A stretch of DNA of 64,000 nt from Streptomyces nitrosporeus (GTDB taxonomy: Bacteria; Actinomycetota; Actinomycetes; Streptomycetales; Streptomycetaceae). Under the pieces are notes generated by a model. That model ran no database searches. It was not told the origin of the DNA and was given only the letters and a program-made list of their open reading frames with translations. The stretch is taken from the NCBI RefSeq assembly GCF_008704555.1, contig NZ_CP023702.1, forward strand, positions 6,928,001-6,992,000. The letters are read 5' to 3'. Position numbers and translations under genes: made by a program. Of the stretch, positions 8,170-17,214 are shown piece after piece. Position 1 is the stretch's first letter. Each line of letters begins with the position of its first letter.

Positions 8170-10571
8170 GAGGCCCCCGCTTCCGGGGTGGTACCGGTCC
8201 CTGGTTCCAGGGTCATGGTGTTCCTGCTTTCTCGGTCGGGGAGGGAAGGGAGGGGAGGGAGGGGAGGGAGGGGCGGAGAGGGGGCGTCCCGGGAGGGACC
8301 GCTCCGCGAGGGGGCGGTCCGCGAGGGGGCGGCCCGCGAGAGGGGAGCCCGCGCCGCACCGCCGGGCGGCGGGATGTCACCGGACGGTGCGGTACGGCCG
8401 TCCGCCCGGGCGGAGACGGCGTCCTCGGCGAACGTCGTCAGCAGTGCGGCGACCTGCGCGGCGAACGCCTCCAGCTCGGCCAGGCCGACAAACTCCCCCG
8501 CCGCGTGAGCGCGGTTGGCGTCCAGCGAACCCGGGCCGAGCACGGTGGTGAAGGTGTCCGGTACGCCCTGCAGCCAGATCGCGTCGCAGGTGAACGCCGG
8601 TTCGTGGTCCGGCCACCGGGGGACGCCCGCCCGCGCCAGCAGCTCCTCGCCCCAGGCCGGCTGCCCCCCGAGCGCGGGCAGACCGCGCTTCTCCCACTCC
8701 AGACGGGTGATACGGGCCGCGTCGGCGGCGGTCCTGGCGAACAGGGGCGACCCCGAGAACCGGGCGGTGAACGCCCGCAGCCCCTCCTCCAGGGCCCGGA
8801 CCACAGCCTGTTCGGCGGCGGCGCCCGCCGCGGTGGAGGCGTAGGACAGGTTCAGCAGCAGACTGCCGCCGCCGTAGACCTTGTTGTGCAGGGTGCCGGT
8901 GTGCAGCCCCGCCACACACACGGTGAACGGCGGCCCGGAAGGACCGTCCGGGCCGAGGGCGTCGGCGAGGTGCTGGGCGAGGAAGCCGAGCAGTACGGAG
9001 GCGTTGTGCCCGGACTCCGGGCGGTCGTCGACGGCGTCCTCGCCGCTCACGGTGATCCTGGCGGTGGCCGCGGCCGTGGCCCGCGTCAGCGCGCGCAGCC
9101 CGGTGGGCTCGCAGAACACGTTGACCCGGCCCACGTGCCCGGCCTCGACCAGCGGTCGGGTGCCGTAGGTGCCCAGCGCCCCGCCCTCCTCACCGGCCAC
9201 CGCCTGCACCAGCACCGACACGTCCCGGCCGAGGGACGGGCAGGCGCGGGCCGCCGCCGAGATGCCCGCCAGCAGCGCCACCGCGGGCCCCTTGGCGTCC
9301 ACGGCCCCCCTGCCGGTGAACCGGACCCCGTCGTACGCCGCAGGCCCGCCGCCCGCCACCGTGTCCAGGTGCACGTTGAACATCACCGTGCGCTCCCGGG
9401 GCAGCCCGGGCCCCAGCCGCAGCAGCAGACTGGGCTGGTCCGCCAGGAACGCGGGGGAGGCGGCCACGGCCTTCCGTACGGGCGCCGGGGTGTCGTCCCG
9501 CAGTACCGCCGGGGCGGCGGGGGCGCCCAGCCGCACGGTCTCCAGACCGAGCCGGGCCGCCGCCGTCCGGTAGGCGTGCTGGGCGGCCCACAGGGCGTGG
9601 GGCGCACCGGGGCCGGTCTCCAGCGGTCCGGCCGTGGGGGTGTGCAGCAGATGCAGCAGCAGGCCGGTGTCGACGCCCCCCGGGGGAGGCCCGGGGGGAG
9701 CGGGGCGGGGAGCCGCGGGGGCCGGCACCGGCAGAGCGGCCAGGCGGCGGGCCGCGTGGCGGAAGAGGGCGGCGGAGTCGGCGTTCCCGTTCCGCTGCCC
9801 GGTGTGCGGTACGAGCGCCAGATGGGGTTCGAGCGAGTAGGCCCCCCGGTAACCGTGGGCCTCCAGCAGCGCCACGCAGTCGGCGACCCGGGCCACGCCG
9901 TCCCCGGGCGGGGTGTAGAAGGCGTCGCCGGGGCGGTCCCCGGGCACGGCGTCCTTGATGTGGACGTGGGCGACGTACGGCAGCAGCCGCTCCAGCATCG
10001 CGTGGGCGTCGTACCCGTACGGCACCCCGTTGCCGGTGTCGAACAGCACCCGCAGGGCGGGACTGCCCACCTCGTCCAGGAGCCGCAGCGTCCGGGAGGC
10101 GTCGGTCCCCGCCCAGCCCGCGCAGTTCTCGTGGAGGAGTTCGACGCCCAGTTCCTCGGCGCGGCGGACCAGCCGCCGCATCCGGGAGACCACCCGGGCC
10201 GCCCACTCGTCCTCGGGGAGGCCGCCGTCGGGCCAGGACATGACCCGGACGCTGCGGCAGCCCAGCACCCGCCCGTGCGCGGCGAGCCGCTCCAGCTCCT
10301 CCAGGTCGGCGGAGAAGTCGCCGGTGACCGGGCGGCCCCAGTTGCCGATCCGGGAGTCGAGGCACACCACACCGAGGCCCGCCGTGTGCAGCAGGTCCGC
10401 CGCCGTGTGTACCGCCCCCTCGGACAGCGCGGCCACCGCCGTACCGTCGACGGTACGCAACTCCAGCTGGGACCAGCCGAGTTCGCGGGCCAGGGCAATC
10501 TGGCCGGCCAGGTCCTCCGCGCCCTCGTCCCCGATGCCGGTGATCCGCCGGGCCAGGGCCTCAGAGAGCAC
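8166..10571 (-). CDS. Fusion: sugar isomerase-like TIM barrel + M20 metallohydrolase
   Basis: An 801-residue two-domain protein. Residues 1-280 are a xylose-isomerase-like (IolE/IolI, AP-endonuclease 2) TIM barrel with all four metal ligands in place: E148, D178 (FDTGN), H204 (HVHIKDA) and E248 (YSLEPH). Residues about 300-715 are an M20 (ArgE/DapE) amidohydrolase with H401/D403 (NVHLDT), bridging D425 (GAVDAKGP), E461-E462 (AGEEGG), E488 (FCEPT) and H689. The two are joined by a Pro-rich linker, and the last 80 residues are a Ser/Pro/Arg-rich tail. The start is GTG 10571, overlapping the upstream gene by 11 bp. The arrangement suggests isomerisation or epimerisation plus removal of an N-acyl group from the same intermediate (inference). 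Confidence 0.88.
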   Translation of the reverse strand: MLSEALARRITGIGDEGAEDLAGQIALARELGWSQLELRTVDGTAVAALSEGAVHTAADLLHTAGLGVVCLDSRIGNWGRPVTGDFSADLEELERLAAHGRVLGCRSVRVMSWPDGGLPEDEWAARVVSRMRRLVRRAEELGVELLHENCAGWAGTDASRTLRLLDEVGSPALRVLFDTGNGVPYGYDAHAMLERLLPYVAHVHIKDAVPGDRPGDAFYTPPGDGVARVADCVALLEAHGYRGAYSLEPHLALVPHTGQRNGNADSAALFRHAARRLAALPVPAPAAPRPAPPGPPPGGVDTGLLLHLLHTPTAGPLETGPGAPHALWAAQHAYRTAAARLGLETVRLGAPAAPAVLRDDTPAPVRKAVAASPAFLADQPSLLLRLGPGLPRERTVMFNVHLDTVAGGGPAAYDGVRFTGRGAVDAKGPAVALLAGISAAARACPSLGRDVSVLVQAVAGEEGGALGTYGTRPLVEAGHVGRVNVFCEPTGLRALTRATAAATARITVSGEDAVDDRPESGHNASVLLGFLAQHLADALGPDGPSGPPFTVCVAGLHTGTLHNKVYGGGSLLLNLSYASTAAGAAAEQAVVRALEEGLRAFTARFSGSPLFARTAADAARITRLEWEKRGLPALGGQPAWGEELLARAGVPRWPDHEPAFTCDAIWLQGVPDTFTTVLGPGSLDANRAHAAGEFVGLAELEAFAAQVAALLTTFAEDAVSARADGRTAPSGDIPPPGGAARAPLSRAAPSRTAPSRSGPSRDAPSPPLPPLPPLPSLPDRESRNTMTLEPGTGTTPEAGAS

Positions 10572-11589
10572 GGACGGCCTCCTCCCGGCTCCCGCCGGCA
10601 GCGGACGCCTCCGCGCAGTGCCGTTTGGCCGCGTCGAGGAGCCGGACCGCCCCGGCGTGCAGGGCGAAACCGGCGTCCCAGGACGGGTCGTCGTGGGCGG
10701 TCGTCGCGTACCGGTTGTAGGTCCGCAGCATGAACGCGGCCAGCGCGTCGTCGCGGAAGACCTCGCGCCGGTCCCCGACGGCCAGCTGGACGTGGTCGTC
10801 GGCGTCGCTCGGCGCGAAGTGGCCGACGGCCGTGCCGTGCCGGAAGGTGAGCGTGACGTTCCGTTCGCGGACGGGGGCGGTCAGGTCGGAGACGATGCGG
10901 GTGCGGACCCCGCCGGTGTGGCGCAGCTCCAGCAGCGCGGAGCCCATGCGGGGGCGGACCGTTTCCCCGGCCCGCAGATCGGTCAGCCGGGCGCCGGTCG
11001 TCTCGGCGGGACCGGCCAGCTCCAGGACCAGGCCGAGGGAGTGCGGCACCTCCACGTCGAACGCGGTGGGATGACCGTCGTCCGGGCGCAGCGAGCGCGC
11101 GAAGCGGGGCTTGTGCTGGGCGACGTCGATGCGCAGCAGCCGCCCGAGCTCGCCCGAAGCGGTCACGGCGCGCAGCCTGCGGGCGAGTTCGGAGGCCTGC
11201 CAGTGGGCCACCACCGTGATCCGCAGGCCGTGGCGGGACCGCAGCCGCTCCACGGCGGCGAGTTCCCCGGCGTCGGCGGCCAGCGGCTTCTCCACGACGA
11301 TGTCCCGGTACCCCTGGGCGGCGAGCTCCGCGAGGAGGCCGAGCCGGGCGGTGGGCGGGGTGCACACGTGCACGACGGTGGCGGCGGGGGAGAGCAGGGG
11401 GCGCGCCTCCTCCAGGGAGCGCGTCACGGTCACCCGCCCCGGGGCCGGGGCGCTCGCGTCCGGCCGTGGATCGACGGCGACGACCGGCCCCGTCCAGACG
11501 GCCGGCGACCGGGTGCGGGCGGTGTGCAGGGCCTGCAGGTGCAGCCCTGCTCCGGAACGGCCCAGTCCGACGATCAGGGGCTGTCTCAT
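10561..11589 (-). CDS. Gfo/Idh/MocA-family oxidoreductase (2)
   Basis: A 342-residue NAD(P)-dependent oxidoreductase, first gene of the leftward arm. The N-terminus MRQPLIVGLGRSGAGLHLQ is the nucleotide-binding loop, then VVHVCTPP and DIVVEKPLAAD (the family EKP motif). The C-terminal half is more divergent than in copy 1 and has the HKPRFARSLRPDDGHPTAFD stretch. A longer frame extends to 11868, but ATG 11589 begins exactly at the Rossmann motif, and the extra 93 codons would run through the divergent promoter region. The substrate is probably a cyclic polyol or sugar by family. Confidence 0.85.
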   Translation of the reverse strand: MRQPLIVGLGRSGAGLHLQALHTARTRSPAVWTGPVVAVDPRPDASAPAPGRVTVTRSLEEARPLLSPAATVVHVCTPPTARLGLLAELAAQGYRDIVVEKPLAADAGELAAVERLRSRHGLRITVVAHWQASELARRLRAVTASGELGRLLRIDVAQHKPRFARSLRPDDGHPTAFDVEVPHSLGLVLELAGPAETTGARLTDLRAGETVRPRMGSALLELRHTGGVRTRIVSDLTAPVRERNVTLTFRHGTAVGHFAPSDADDHVQLAVGDRREVFRDDALAAFMLRTYNRYATTAHDDPSWDAGFALHAGAVRLLDAAKRHCAEASAAGGSREEAVRAL

Positions 11590-11681
11590 AAGGGTTATTC
11601 CATCCGGTGGATCAAGGGGGCAGCGGCGACGAATCTCGCCGCTGCCCGCGACACCGGTCAAGGAGATCTGAGGTGCCATCA

Positions 11682-11729
11682 CCGGAAAGTATGAAGTTCC
11701 TCCGAGAATTTGAGACTTCATTCTTCCGG
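11682..11729. promoter_or_regulatory. Long imperfect dyad in divergent promoter region
   Basis: The left arm (11682-11697, CCGGAAAGTATGAAGT) and right arm (11715-11729, ACTTCATTCTTCCGG) are reverse complements apart from one inserted base and small mismatches near it, around a 17-nt AT-rich centre. The dyad sits midway in the 262-bp spacer between two divergently transcribed operons, the expected place for a shared operator. The rest of 11590-11851 shows no gene. Confidence 0.5.
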
Positions 11730-11851
11730 CTGTTACGTTCGCCGGGCAGATTTCCCGAGGGGGCACTCCAGCCGTCGGCCGATCCCTCTCGGTCCGCTGC
11801 CATTGCCGCAGTTGGCGCCGACGGTCGTCGGCCGAGAAGAATTGTTTCCGC

Positions 11852-13009
11852 GTGACGCCATCCAGCATTCCCTTTTTCTCTCAGGCGAAGACGTTCGAAA
11901 AGCTCTGGCCGGTCATCCGTTCGGGAGTGGAAGAAGTATTCGAAGACGGGAAGTTCTCCCATTCCCGCCAGGTCGGCCGTCTGGAGGACGCCCTCGCGCG
12001 GTACACCGGAGCCCGCCACGCGATCGGGGTGAACAGCGGCACCGACGCCCTGGTCCTGCTGCTGAAGGCCTGCGGACTGCGCCCCGGGGACCGGGTCCTG
12101 GTACCCGCCTACTCCTTCGTCGCCACCGCCACCTCCGTCGTGCTGGCCGGCGGGGAGCCCGTCTTCACCGACATCGACCCGGACACCTACGCCATGGACC
12201 CCGCGCGCGTACCGCGCCAGGCGGCCGAGGGCGCGCGGTTCGTGATGCCGGTGCACCTGTTCTCCCGGATGGCCGACATGGCGGCCGTCACCACGCTCGC
12301 CGGCGCCCACGGGCTCCGGGTGGTGGAGGACAGCGCCGAAGGCATCGGCATGCGGCAGCACGGCGTCCACGCAGGACTGCACGGGCGCGGCGGAGTGCTG
12401 TCGTTCTTCCCGAGCAAGACCCTCGGCGCCGTCGGTGACGCGGGCGCCGTCCTCACCGACGACCCGCAGACCGCCGAACGCGTCGCCGCGCTGCGCCACC
12501 ACGGGCGGACCGGCCGCACCCTCGCCCATTTTCCCGGCATCTCCAACGAGACCCGCCACGTCGGACACAACAGCAAGATGGACGACATCCAGGCCGCCGT
12601 CCTGCTCGCCAAACTCACCGTCCTCGACGAGGACATCCGCCGCCGCGCGGCCCTCGCCCGGCTCTACGACCGGCGGTTGCGCGGGCTGCCCGGCATCACC
12701 CGGCTGCCCGCCGTGACCGGCGCCCCCGACGAGGTCTTCTACGTCTACCTCGTCGAGACCGACCGGCGCGACGCCCTCGCCGCCCGGCTGCGGGACCAGG
12801 GCATCGGCACCGAGACCTACTACCCGCGCCCGCTGCACCTGCAGCCCTGCTTCGCCCGGCTCGGCCACCGCCCGGGCGACTTCCCCGTCGCCGAGGCCGC
12901 CTCGGCCCGCGCCCTCGCCCTGCCGCTGTACGCCGACCTCACCGACGCCGACGTGGAGCGCGTCTGCGACGCCGTCCGCGCCTTCCACACCGGGAGAGTC
13001 CCCGCATGA
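11852..13009 (+). CDS. DegT/DnrJ/EryC1/StrS aminotransferase (1)
   Basis: A 385-residue PLP-dependent sugar/cyclitol aminotransferase. The Schiff-base Lys is K189 in FFPSKTLGAVGDAG, and D160 in VVEDSAEGIG binds the pyridine nitrogen. The N-terminal SGTDALVLLLKACG and PAYSFVATA segments are typical. It starts at GTG 11852, with GAGAAG about 12 bases upstream as the only purine-rich candidate. It is the first gene of the rightward arm and overlaps the second aminotransferase by 4 bp. The family converts keto-sugars or keto-cyclitols to amines, usually with Glu or Gln as donor; some members are AHBA synthases or dehydratases. The retained Lys favours transamination over the His-containing dehydratases. 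Confidence 0.92.
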   Translation: MTPSSIPFFSQAKTFEKLWPVIRSGVEEVFEDGKFSHSRQVGRLEDALARYTGARHAIGVNSGTDALVLLLKACGLRPGDRVLVPAYSFVATATSVVLAGGEPVFTDIDPDTYAMDPARVPRQAAEGARFVMPVHLFSRMADMAAVTTLAGAHGLRVVEDSAEGIGMRQHGVHAGLHGRGGVLSFFPSKTLGAVGDAGAVLTDDPQTAERVAALRHHGRTGRTLAHFPGISNETRHVGHNSKMDDIQAAVLLAKLTVLDEDIRRRAALARLYDRRLRGLPGITRLPAVTGAPDEVFYVYLVETDRRDALAARLRDQGIGTETYYPRPLHLQPCFARLGHRPGDFPVAEAASARALALPLYADLTDADVERVCDAVRAFHTGRVPA

Positions 13010-14202
13010 CCACCACCAGCGACCCGGCCGCGTCCACAGCCGGCGCCACGGGCCCCGGTACGGCCGCCGGCGGCGGCAGGATCCCCTTCTTCCCGCCCGA
13101 CCTCTTCCAGGACGACCGCGACACCCTGCTCCGGCTCCTGTACGAGATCGGCACCGGCCAGGACCAGAAGTTCATCCTGGGCGAGCACACCCGCCGCTTC
13201 GAGGACGCCCTGCGCCGACGGCTCGACGCCGCCGACGTGGTCGCCTGCTCCAGCGGGACCTCCGCCCTCCACCTCGTGCTCACCGCCTTCGGGATCGGCC
13301 CCGGGGACGAGGTCGTGGTGCCCGCCTTCGGCTGCGCCCCGCTGGCCGCCGCCGTCCTGCACACCGGAGCCGTCCCCGTCTTCGGCGACATCGACCCGCT
13401 CACCCTCACCCTCGACCCCGCCGGCGCCCAGGACCTGATCACCCCCCGGACCAGAGCGCTGATGCCCGCCCACATGTTCTCCGTGATGGCGGACATGCCC
13501 CGCTTCACCGCGCTCGCCGCCGCACACGACCTGCGCCTCGTCGAGGACTCCGCCGTCGCCCAGGGCGCCGTCCTCGACGGCAGGCCCGCCGGACTGTGGG
13601 GCGACGCCGGCGTCTACTCCTTCGTCCAGGTCAAGTCGTTCGGCATGCCCGGCGAGGGCGGCGCCGTCGTCACCAGGGACGCGGAGACCGGCCGGCGGGC
13701 GCGTATGCTCCGCAACCACGGCCAGGACGGCACCCACCGGGGCCTGCACCACACCATCGGCGTCAACAGCCGGTTCGACGAGATCCAGGCCGCCTTCCAG
13801 CTCCACCGGCTGCCCGGCCTGACCGCCCGCCTCGAACGGCGTGCCCGTATCGCCGCCCACTACACCGAACGCTTCGCGGACCTCCCCGGCATCACCCCGC
13901 CCCCGCCCGGCACCGACGGCCGCTGCTACTACGTGTACACGCTGCTCGCCGACGACCGCGACGCCCTGCGCGAGGACCTCACCGCCGCCGGCGTCGACAC
14001 CCACGTCTACTACCCGCGGATCCTGCCCGACCAGGCGGCCTTCGCCCCCGCCGCGGCCCACCGGCCCGGCGCCGCCTGGCCGCACGCACGACGGGCCGCC
14101 CGCCACCACCTCTCGCTGCCCGTCCACCACCGGCTCGACGACGCCCAGGTCGAGCACATCGCCGACGCCGTCCGCGCCCACGCCCTGCGCACCCGCCGGT
14201 GA
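13006..14202 (+). CDS. DegT/DnrJ/EryC1/StrS aminotransferase (2)
   Basis: A 398-residue paralogue of the preceding gene, with K210 in FVQVKSFGMPGEGG and D181 in LVEDSAVAQG. It has a disordered Ala/Gly/Thr-rich N-terminal tail of about 24 residues before RIPFFPPDLF. The pair is clearly diverged (different lengths, PAFGCAPLA versus PAYSFVATA), so a recent tandem copy is unlikely and two separate amination steps or a heteromeric enzyme are plausible. The ATG at 13006 overlaps the stop of the first aminotransferase (ATGA). Two DegT enzymes plus two Gfo/Idh enzymes also occur in aminocyclitol pathways such as the streptidine branch; that parallel is inference. Confidence 0.92.
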   Translation: MTTTSDPAASTAGATGPGTAAGGGRIPFFPPDLFQDDRDTLLRLLYEIGTGQDQKFILGEHTRRFEDALRRRLDAADVVACSSGTSALHLVLTAFGIGPGDEVVVPAFGCAPLAAAVLHTGAVPVFGDIDPLTLTLDPAGAQDLITPRTRALMPAHMFSVMADMPRFTALAAAHDLRLVEDSAVAQGAVLDGRPAGLWGDAGVYSFVQVKSFGMPGEGGAVVTRDAETGRRARMLRNHGQDGTHRGLHHTIGVNSRFDEIQAAFQLHRLPGLTARLERRARIAAHYTERFADLPGITPPPPGTDGRCYYVYTLLADDRDALREDLTAAGVDTHVYYPRILPDQAAFAPAAAHRPGAAWPHARRAARHHLSLPVHHRLDDAQVEHIADAVRAHALRTRR

Positions 14203-14257
14203 CCGCCGCACCGGACGGCCCCTCCACCACCCCCAGCCCAGCACGGAGCACCTGCGC

Positions 14258-15604
14258 ATGACACCTGATCTCGACATCGCCGTCGTCGGCGCCGGCCTGG
14301 CCGGCCTCGCCGCGGCCCACGAACTGCGCCGCAACGGCCACGAGGTGAGTGTCTTCGAGGCCGCCGACGCCGCCGGCGGCCGCATGCGCAGCATCCGCCG
14401 CGACGGCTACCTCATCGACACCGGCGCCGAACAGATCTCCGCCCAGGGCTACCGCGCCACCTGGCAGCTGCTCCGCCGCGCCGGCCTCACCCCCGGCGAC
14501 GTCCACCGGATCGGCCGCCCCATGGCCGTCTGGCGCGGCGGCAGGCCCCGCAACGGTGTCGGCGAACCCTACGCGGTGCTCACCGGCGCCGGGCTCTCAC
14601 CCGCCGCCCGGCCCTCCCTCGCACGGTTCCTGAGCTGGAGCAGCCGGCACCGCGCCGGCCTCGACCACGACCACCCCGAGGACACCCCCCTCGGCACCGA
14701 GACCGTCGCCGCGACGGCCGGCCGCTACCACCCCGACCTGTACGACCACCTGCTGCAGCCCCTGCCCGCAGCCTTCTTCGGCTGGGACCCCGAACGCAGC
14801 GCCGCCGCACCCCTGGTCGGGCTCCTCCTCGCCGTCGGCCCGGTCTCCGCGTGGCGTGTCTACCGCGGCGGCATGGACCTCCTCGCCCGGCGCCTCGCCG
14901 ACCGGCTCGACGTACGCTACGGGCACCGGGTGGAGGAGATCACCGACCACGGCACCCACGCCCGCCTCACCGTCGACGGCTCCACCGTCACCGCACGGGC
15001 GGTCGTCCTCGCGGTCCCCGCCCCCGCCGCGCTGCGCCTGCACCCCGACGCCGCCCCCGACGCCACCGGTTATCTGGCCGCCTCCACCTACCGGCCCATG
15101 TTCAAGGTGAGCTGTGCCCTGGACCGGCCCCTGGCGCCCCGCGGCGGCGGTTACGCCCTGCTGACCCCCGTGTGCGAGGAACCGGTTCTCTCGTGCGTCA
15201 TCTCCGACCACCTGAAATGCCCCGACCGGGCCCCCGCCGGCCGCGGCCTGCTCAGCCTGCTCGCCTCCCCCCGGCTGATCCCCGAACTGGCCGGCGGCGA
15301 CGACCGGACGGCCGCGCTCCGGATGACCACCGCCGCCGAACGCTACGTGCCGGGGCTGCGCGACGCCCTCGTGGCCACCCATGTCCACCGCTGGCTGCAC
15401 GCCATGCCCGAGATCACCCCCCGCAGCCTCGTCCTGCGCGGCGCGTTCCTGCGCCGGCCGGCCCGCAGCGTCGAGTACGCCGGGGACTGGGTCGCCGCCC
15501 GCCCCTCCAGCGAGGGGGCCGCCCGCTCGGGCGCGCTCGCCGCCGCCCGCGTCCTCGCCCGCCTCGCCACCCGGCCCGCCCCCGTACAGGAGACCGCCGC
15601 ATGA
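14258..15604 (+). CDS. FAD-dependent amine-oxidase/desaturase-like oxidoreductase
   Basis: A 448-residue flavoprotein of the amine oxidase, protoporphyrinogen oxidase and phytoene desaturase superfamily. The N-terminal dinucleotide-binding motif is AVVGAGLAGLAAAHELRR, followed by VFEAADAAGGRMRS and the family's DTGAEQIS segment. Near the C-terminus, VEYAGDWVAARPSSEGAARS is the second FAD-binding motif. A GGAG at 14245-14248 fixes ATG 14258. No signal peptide or membrane anchor is visible. The product could be a desaturated ring or an oxidised amine. It overlaps the next gene by 4 bp, so it is an integral pathway step. Confidence 0.9.
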   Translation: MTPDLDIAVVGAGLAGLAAAHELRRNGHEVSVFEAADAAGGRMRSIRRDGYLIDTGAEQISAQGYRATWQLLRRAGLTPGDVHRIGRPMAVWRGGRPRNGVGEPYAVLTGAGLSPAARPSLARFLSWSSRHRAGLDHDHPEDTPLGTETVAATAGRYHPDLYDHLLQPLPAAFFGWDPERSAAAPLVGLLLAVGPVSAWRVYRGGMDLLARRLADRLDVRYGHRVEEITDHGTHARLTVDGSTVTARAVVLAVPAPAALRLHPDAAPDATGYLAASTYRPMFKVSCALDRPLAPRGGGYALLTPVCEEPVLSCVISDHLKCPDRAPAGRGLLSLLASPRLIPELAGGDDRTAALRMTTAAERYVPGLRDALVATHVHRWLHAMPEITPRSLVLRGAFLRRPARSVEYAGDWVAARPSSEGAARSGALAAARVLARLATRPAPVQETAA

Positions 15605-17214
15605 CCCCTCATGACCTGGGCGTCCTCTTCGACGACCTCGCCGCCGCCGGCACCGCCACCCGGTTCCACCTCGACCGGCCCTTCGACCTGGCCCCGGCAC
15701 GCCCGGGAACCACCGCCACCGAATGGTCCGTGCCCGGACTCGCCCTGCTCGTACGGGAGACGGCGGGCGCCCTCGCCGCGGCGGGAGCCGGGCCCGGCGA
15801 ACGCGTCGCGATCGTCAAGGCCAACCACTGGGACTACGACCTGATCGCCTGCGCCGCCGTCCGGACCGGCGCCGTCCCCGTGAAGCTCTCCGGCCACCTG
15901 TCCGGCGAGGCCCTGCGCACCCTCCTGGAACGCAGCGCGCCCCGGGTCCTGGTCACCGACCTCGGCGTCCTCGCCCGTACCCGCGCCGCCGGCCTCACCG
16001 CGGCGGCCACCACCACCGTCGTCCTCGACGCCGAGGGCGAACTCCCCCCGGGCGCCCTGCGGATGAGCGACCTGCGCGGCCATGCCGACCCCGGCCCGCG
16101 CCCCCGCCACGACGACGACCCCCTGGCCGTCGTCCACACCAGCGGCACCACCGGCGTACCGAAGCTGGTCATCCACACGACCCGCACCCTGATCCACCAC
16201 CTGGCCCGGTTCGAGACCCTGCCCCTCCCGCGCATCGGCGTACGCCGCGGCGACAGCCTCTTCAACTCCAGTGCCTACGCCCACGGGCGGACCCTCTGCT
16301 GGACGGCCGTCGCCCCGGCGCTCGGACCGCGGCACATCTCCCTGGCCTCCGGGGAGTGCCCCGGGACCACCGACCTGCTGCTGCGCGCCCATCCGCCCAC
16401 CGTCGTCGAGGCCCTGCCGTCCCGGTACGTCCGGCTGCGCCCGCTGACCCGGCGCCTGGACAACCCCTTCCGGAACGTCCGCACCTACATCAGCACCTAC
16501 GACGCCGTGCACCCCCCGGTCGTCCGCGCCTACCTCCAGGCCAGTGCGGAGCGCCGCCCCCTGTGGATGCAGGGCTGGGGCCAGAGCGAGACCGGCCCGC
16601 TGACCTTCGCCTTCCACACCCGCCGCTCCGTGGCCCGGGCCGCCGACGGCACCGCGACCACCGTGCGCGGCCTCGGCCGCCCGGTGCCCCTGAAGACCCG
16701 GCTCAAAGCGGTCGACCCCGGCACCTTCCGCCCCGTGCCCCCCGGCACCCCCGGTCTCGTCCTCTGCCGGACCAAGGCCGTCGCCCCCGGCTACCTGGGC
16801 GAACCGGAACGCTGGGCCGCCAAGCGGCACGGCGACTGGTGGAACACCGGGGACATCGCGACGATCGCCCGGGACGGCAGTGTCCGGCTGCTCGACCGGG
16901 AGGTCGACCACTCGCCGGAACTCAGCTGCCTGCACGCCGAGGACGTCATCGAGGACCTGCTCCCCGAAGTCCTCGAATGCGTCGTCCTGGCCCGCCCGGG
17001 GACGGAGCCGCTGCCCGTCGTCGTCACCGAGGACGGACTCCTCGACCCGGTCCGCTGGAAGCGGGCCACCGGAGAGCTGCCCGCCCTCGCCGACCCCGTC
17101 GTGGCCGGCTGGGACGACATCCCGCGCACCGGCACCGGGAAGGTCCGGCGCACCGCCCTGCTGGAACAGCTGACGGGCAGTGCCCGGACCCGCGGAACCG
17201 GCCGCTGGACATGA
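15601..17214 (+). CDS. AMP-dependent acyl ligase of the putative cluster
   Basis: A 537-residue ANL-superfamily enzyme. The P-loop is canonical (HTSGTTGVPKLVIH), as are GWGQSETGPL, WWNTGDIA and the C-terminal catalytic IPRTGTGKVRRTAL. The usual hinge GRxKDxI is replaced by LDREVDHSPELS, a divergence that may reflect an unusual acceptor or a loss of the thiolation conformation. The ATG overlaps the flavoprotein stop by 4 bp, and the stop overlaps the methyltransferase start by 4 bp. With no carrier protein, PKS or NRPS in sight, it may activate an acid for direct amide or ester formation, or for CoA. Confidence 0.88.
   Translation: MTPHDLGVLFDDLAAAGTATRFHLDRPFDLAPARPGTTATEWSVPGLALLVRETAGALAAAGAGPGERVAIVKANHWDYDLIACAAVRTGAVPVKLSGHLSGEALRTLLERSAPRVLVTDLGVLARTRAAGLTAAATTTVVLDAEGELPPGALRMSDLRGHADPGPRPRHDDDPLAVVHTSGTTGVPKLVIHTTRTLIHHLARFETLPLPRIGVRRGDSLFNSSAYAHGRTLCWTAVAPALGPRHISLASGECPGTTDLLLRAHPPTVVEALPSRYVRLRPLTRRLDNPFRNVRTYISTYDAVHPPVVRAYLQASAERRPLWMQGWGQSETGPLTFAFHTRRSVARAADGTATTVRGLGRPVPLKTRLKAVDPGTFRPVPPGTPGLVLCRTKAVAPGYLGEPERWAAKRHGDWWNTGDIATIARDGSVRLLDREVDHSPELSCLHAEDVIEDLLPEVLECVVLARPGTEPLPVVVTEDGLLDPVRWKRATGELPALADPVVAGWDDIPRTGTGKVRRTALLEQLTGSARTRGTGRWT

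Noticed and set aside
8221..8300. Purine-rich GGGAGGGAGG tract, considered as a repeat or G-quadruplex element
   Set aside because: It is the coding strand complement of a Pro/Leu-Pro tail (PPLPPLPPLPSL) of the fusion protein. The repeat is explained by codons.
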